From NCBI GenBank assembly GCA_030153605.1, contig JASKLO010000010.1, positions 1 to 47,401 on the forward strand: DNA of 47,401 bases, given 5' to 3'. This DNA is from Thermosipho sp. (in: thermotogales) (GTDB lineage Bacteria; Thermotogota; Thermotogae; Thermotogales; Fervidobacteriaceae). The notes under the pieces were generated by a model, which did no database searches, was not told the DNA's origin, and saw only the letters and a program-made list of their open reading frames with translations. Shown one piece after another: positions 46,029-47,401 of the stretch. Every line of letters starts with the position of its first letter. The first letter of the stretch is position 1. Position numbers and translations under genes: made by a program.

Positions 46029-47012
46029 ATGAGAATAAGGGAAATTGATGTTTCAAAAGGAATTTTAATATTAATGGTTGTGTTTGCCCATTCGTATGTG
46101 CCTTATTCAGTTATGATATACATTTCATATATCTTGTCAGCTTTTATGTTTATTTCAGGATATCTTTTTAAAAATGAAGAATTTTTTGTAAAACTTAAAA
46201 AAGTATTATTGAATCTTTGGATACCTTTTGTTTTTTTAAGTTTTGTAGGTTTTACAATTTATTATTTTGTAAATAAATTAGTTCAGTATGACGATAAAGT
46301 TTTTGAGAAATTTTTTGATTTTATTATTTTTGGCTATACTCATTTAAATATGCCAGTAACTGCTGTTCCATTATGGTATCTTTATATGTTTGCAGTTGCT
46401 GAAATAGTTTTTTTAATTTTTTTAAAAATGAGAATGATTCATTTTATTCCAATATTATCATTTTTATCAACTATTTTTATTCAAAACCAAAGCCGATTTT
46501 TCAAATTGGATGTAGCTTTTCATGGATTAATATGGTTTTATTTAGGATATCTTCTAAGAAAAAAAGGTTTTAATTACAAATTTAAAAAACCATTTTTAAT
46601 TTTTTTAATTTTTTCAATTTTTTTAGTTTTAATAGTGGCCTTTAATGGAATGGACGATTGGCGTGATAATAATTATGGAAATCTTCCTTTACTATCATAT
46701 TTGGGTGAATTAGCTTACATTTTTATTGTAATTTCACTATCAAATATGATAAAGAGTGAAAGAATAAAAAGATTTTTTGAATTATTTGGAAGGTATACAA
46801 TTTTTGTTTTGGGGTATCATATCGTTTTACCTGGGCTTTTAGCACCACTTTTAAACGACCCAATACAGTTTTTAGAAAAGTTTTGGTGGCTTTATTATAT
46901 TGTTGACGTTTCTATATTGTATGTTTTTTTATGTTTCGTTCCAAAAAATATCATTTTTTTCCTCTCTGGCCAATTTCATTTGATAAAAAAAAGAAAAAGC
47001 CTTCCAGCATAA
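46029..47012 (+). CDS. Membrane acyltransferase, family 3 (fucose 4-O-acetylase-like)
   Basis: 327-residue integral membrane protein with about ten hydrophobic segments. The family opening is REIDVSKGILILMVVFAHSY with the presumed catalytic His in FAHSY near residue 22. FMFISGYLFKNEEF and AVPLWYLYMFAVAE follow. Such proteins O-acylate cell-surface or exported sugars using acyl groups drawn from the cytoplasm. A GGGG ribosome site precedes the ATG. It has its own promoter and terminator. The target sugar is unknown. Confidence 0.83.
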   Translation: MRIREIDVSKGILILMVVFAHSYVPYSVMIYISYILSAFMFISGYLFKNEEFFVKLKKVLLNLWIPFVFLSFVGFTIYYFVNKLVQYDDKVFEKFFDFIIFGYTHLNMPVTAVPLWYLYMFAVAEIVFLIFLKMRMIHFIPILSFLSTIFIQNQSRFFKLDVAFHGLIWFYLGYLLRKKGFNYKFKKPFLIFLIFSIFLVLIVAFNGMDDWRDNNYGNLPLLSYLGELAYIFIVISLSNMIKSERIKRFFELFGRYTIFVLGYHIVLPGLLAPLLNDPIQFLEKFWWLYYIVDVSILYVFLCFVPKNIIFFLSGQFHLIKKRKSLPA

Positions 47013-47029
47013 ACTGGAAGGCTTTTTTT
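46994..47029. terminator. Terminator of the acyltransferase gene (possibly bidirectional)
   Basis: A 14-bp arm ending GCCTTCCAG (46994-47007) pairs with CTGGAAGGC plus T residues (47014-47029). The loop contains the acyltransferase stop codon. The mirror-image A-run allows use by the convergent gene on the right edge. Confidence 0.88.
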
Positions 47030-47040
47030 AACTAGTTAAA

Positions 47041-47401
47041 TTATTTCTTAACTATACTAACATCATCAAAATAGATTGTTGTTGGTTTATCAAGGCCTAA
47101 TTGGAAACTAAAGTTTACTACTTCATCTGCATCTTCTGGGTGTGTATATTCAAAAGTGAATGTTTGCCATTCGTTTGTTAGGTCATATGTCATTACATAT
47201 GGTTCTGGTAAATATGATGCCCATGGTTCGTGATTTTGTGCTATATTTAACCAAATCTTTCGTGGAATATCTGCTTTTGCTTTAAATGATACTTCATATG
47301 TAGCTCCTCTTTCAAGCTTTATCCATTGGTTGAATTGAATGTGCCATGTTTCTCCACCAGGATATTTTATTTTGATGTATGCATATCCGTCTTTAACACC
47401 A
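47041..47401 (-). CDS. Partial gene: C-terminal carbohydrate-binding module (CBM4/9-like)
   Basis: The minus strand reads open from the window edge to TAA at 47041-47043, giving 119 residues without a start. The fragment contains WIKLERGATYEVSFKAKAD, ADEVVNFSFQLGLDKPTTIY and a terminal TIYFDDVSIVKK, which is the usual end of a CBM4/9 beta-sandwich. TWHIQFNQW supplies aromatic residues for sugar binding. Such modules hang on secreted glycoside hydrolases (for example laminarinases and xylanases of Thermotogae). The catalytic part lies outside the window, so the enzyme cannot be named. No start-codon call is possible. Confidence 0.75.
   Translation of the reverse strand, partial: GVKDGYAYIKIKYPGGETWHIQFNQWIKLERGATYEVSFKAKADIPRKIWLNIAQNHEPWASYLPEPYVMTYDLTNEWQTFTFEYTHPEDADEVVNFSFQLGLDKPTTIYFDDVSIVKK

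Overview
This strongly AT-rich window looks like a chromosomal segment of an anaerobic, fermentative member of the Thermotogae, most like Thermosipho or Fervidobacterium. I infer this from the mix of genes: ferredoxin-dependent 2-oxoacid oxidoreductase, tandem M42 peptidases, a NiaR-type niacin repressor, a Thermotoga-like serine/glycerate route, and hrcA-grpE-dnaJ without dnaK. Genes are tightly packed in operons with 1-26 nt overlaps, frequent GTG/TTG starts and clear Shine-Dalgarno sites. There is one visibly decayed stretch (18.5-19.77 kb) and no IS element, CRISPR array or rRNA.

Layout. 0-3.7 kb (minus strand): an M20/YgeY-type hydrolase, then serA and a serine-pyruvate/alanine-glyoxylate type aminotransferase, with a tRNA-Ala(CGC) between them. 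3.9-11.5 kb: an operon for amino-acid fermentation (aminotransferase, butyrate kinase, phosphate butyryltransferase, second butyrate kinase, unknown P-loop ATPase, four-subunit 2-oxoacid:ferredoxin oxidoreductase). It can turn a branched-chain amino acid into an acyl-CoA, an acyl phosphate and ATP. 11.6-13.6 kb: the conserved yicC-remA-gmk-rpoZ operon. 13.7-15.7 kb: two M42 peptidases. 15.8-18.5 kb: a radical SAM/SPASM enzyme with an MFS transporter, then an FKBP/SlyD isomerase. 18.5-19.7 kb: AT-rich decayed DNA with a frameshifted cation-efflux relic.

19.77-24.25 kb: a sulfur-relay island (TusA, YeeE/YedE transporter, DsrE, DsrF, DsrH, dihydrolipoyl dehydrogenase) facing a regulator in which a winged-helix DNA-binding domain is fused to a second TusA domain. 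24.5-27.4 kb: galM, and niaR with a niaP-like transporter under a palindromic operator. 27.5-31.2 kb: a heat-shock operon (degenerate CIRCE, hrcA, grpE, dnaJ) continuing into nadE. 31.2-39.8 kb: an unusual metabolic cluster (glycerate kinase, 2-hydroxyacid dehydrogenase, opine-type dehydrogenase, a fused B12-domain/glutamate-mutase-like protein, a divergent ATP-grasp ligase, YjbQ, a PAS-PAS-AAA+ regulator with GAFLGA in place of GAFTGA, and an MBL-fold protein). 39.8-42.3 kb: glgA and galT. 42.3-45.9 kb (minus): cation efflux protein, nicotinamidase, YitT, miaB. 46.0-47.4 kb: a membrane acyltransferase and the 3' end of a gene with a CBM4/9-like module.

The two best candidates for undescribed biology are the B12-mutase/opine-dehydrogenase/ATP-grasp cluster (31.2-39.2 kb) and the HTH-TusA fusion paired with the Tus/Dsr operon. 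NAD salvage (niaR-niaP, nadE, pncA) and serine-to-glycerate-2-phosphate metabolism (aminotransferase, serA, glycerate kinase) are each spread over several operons.
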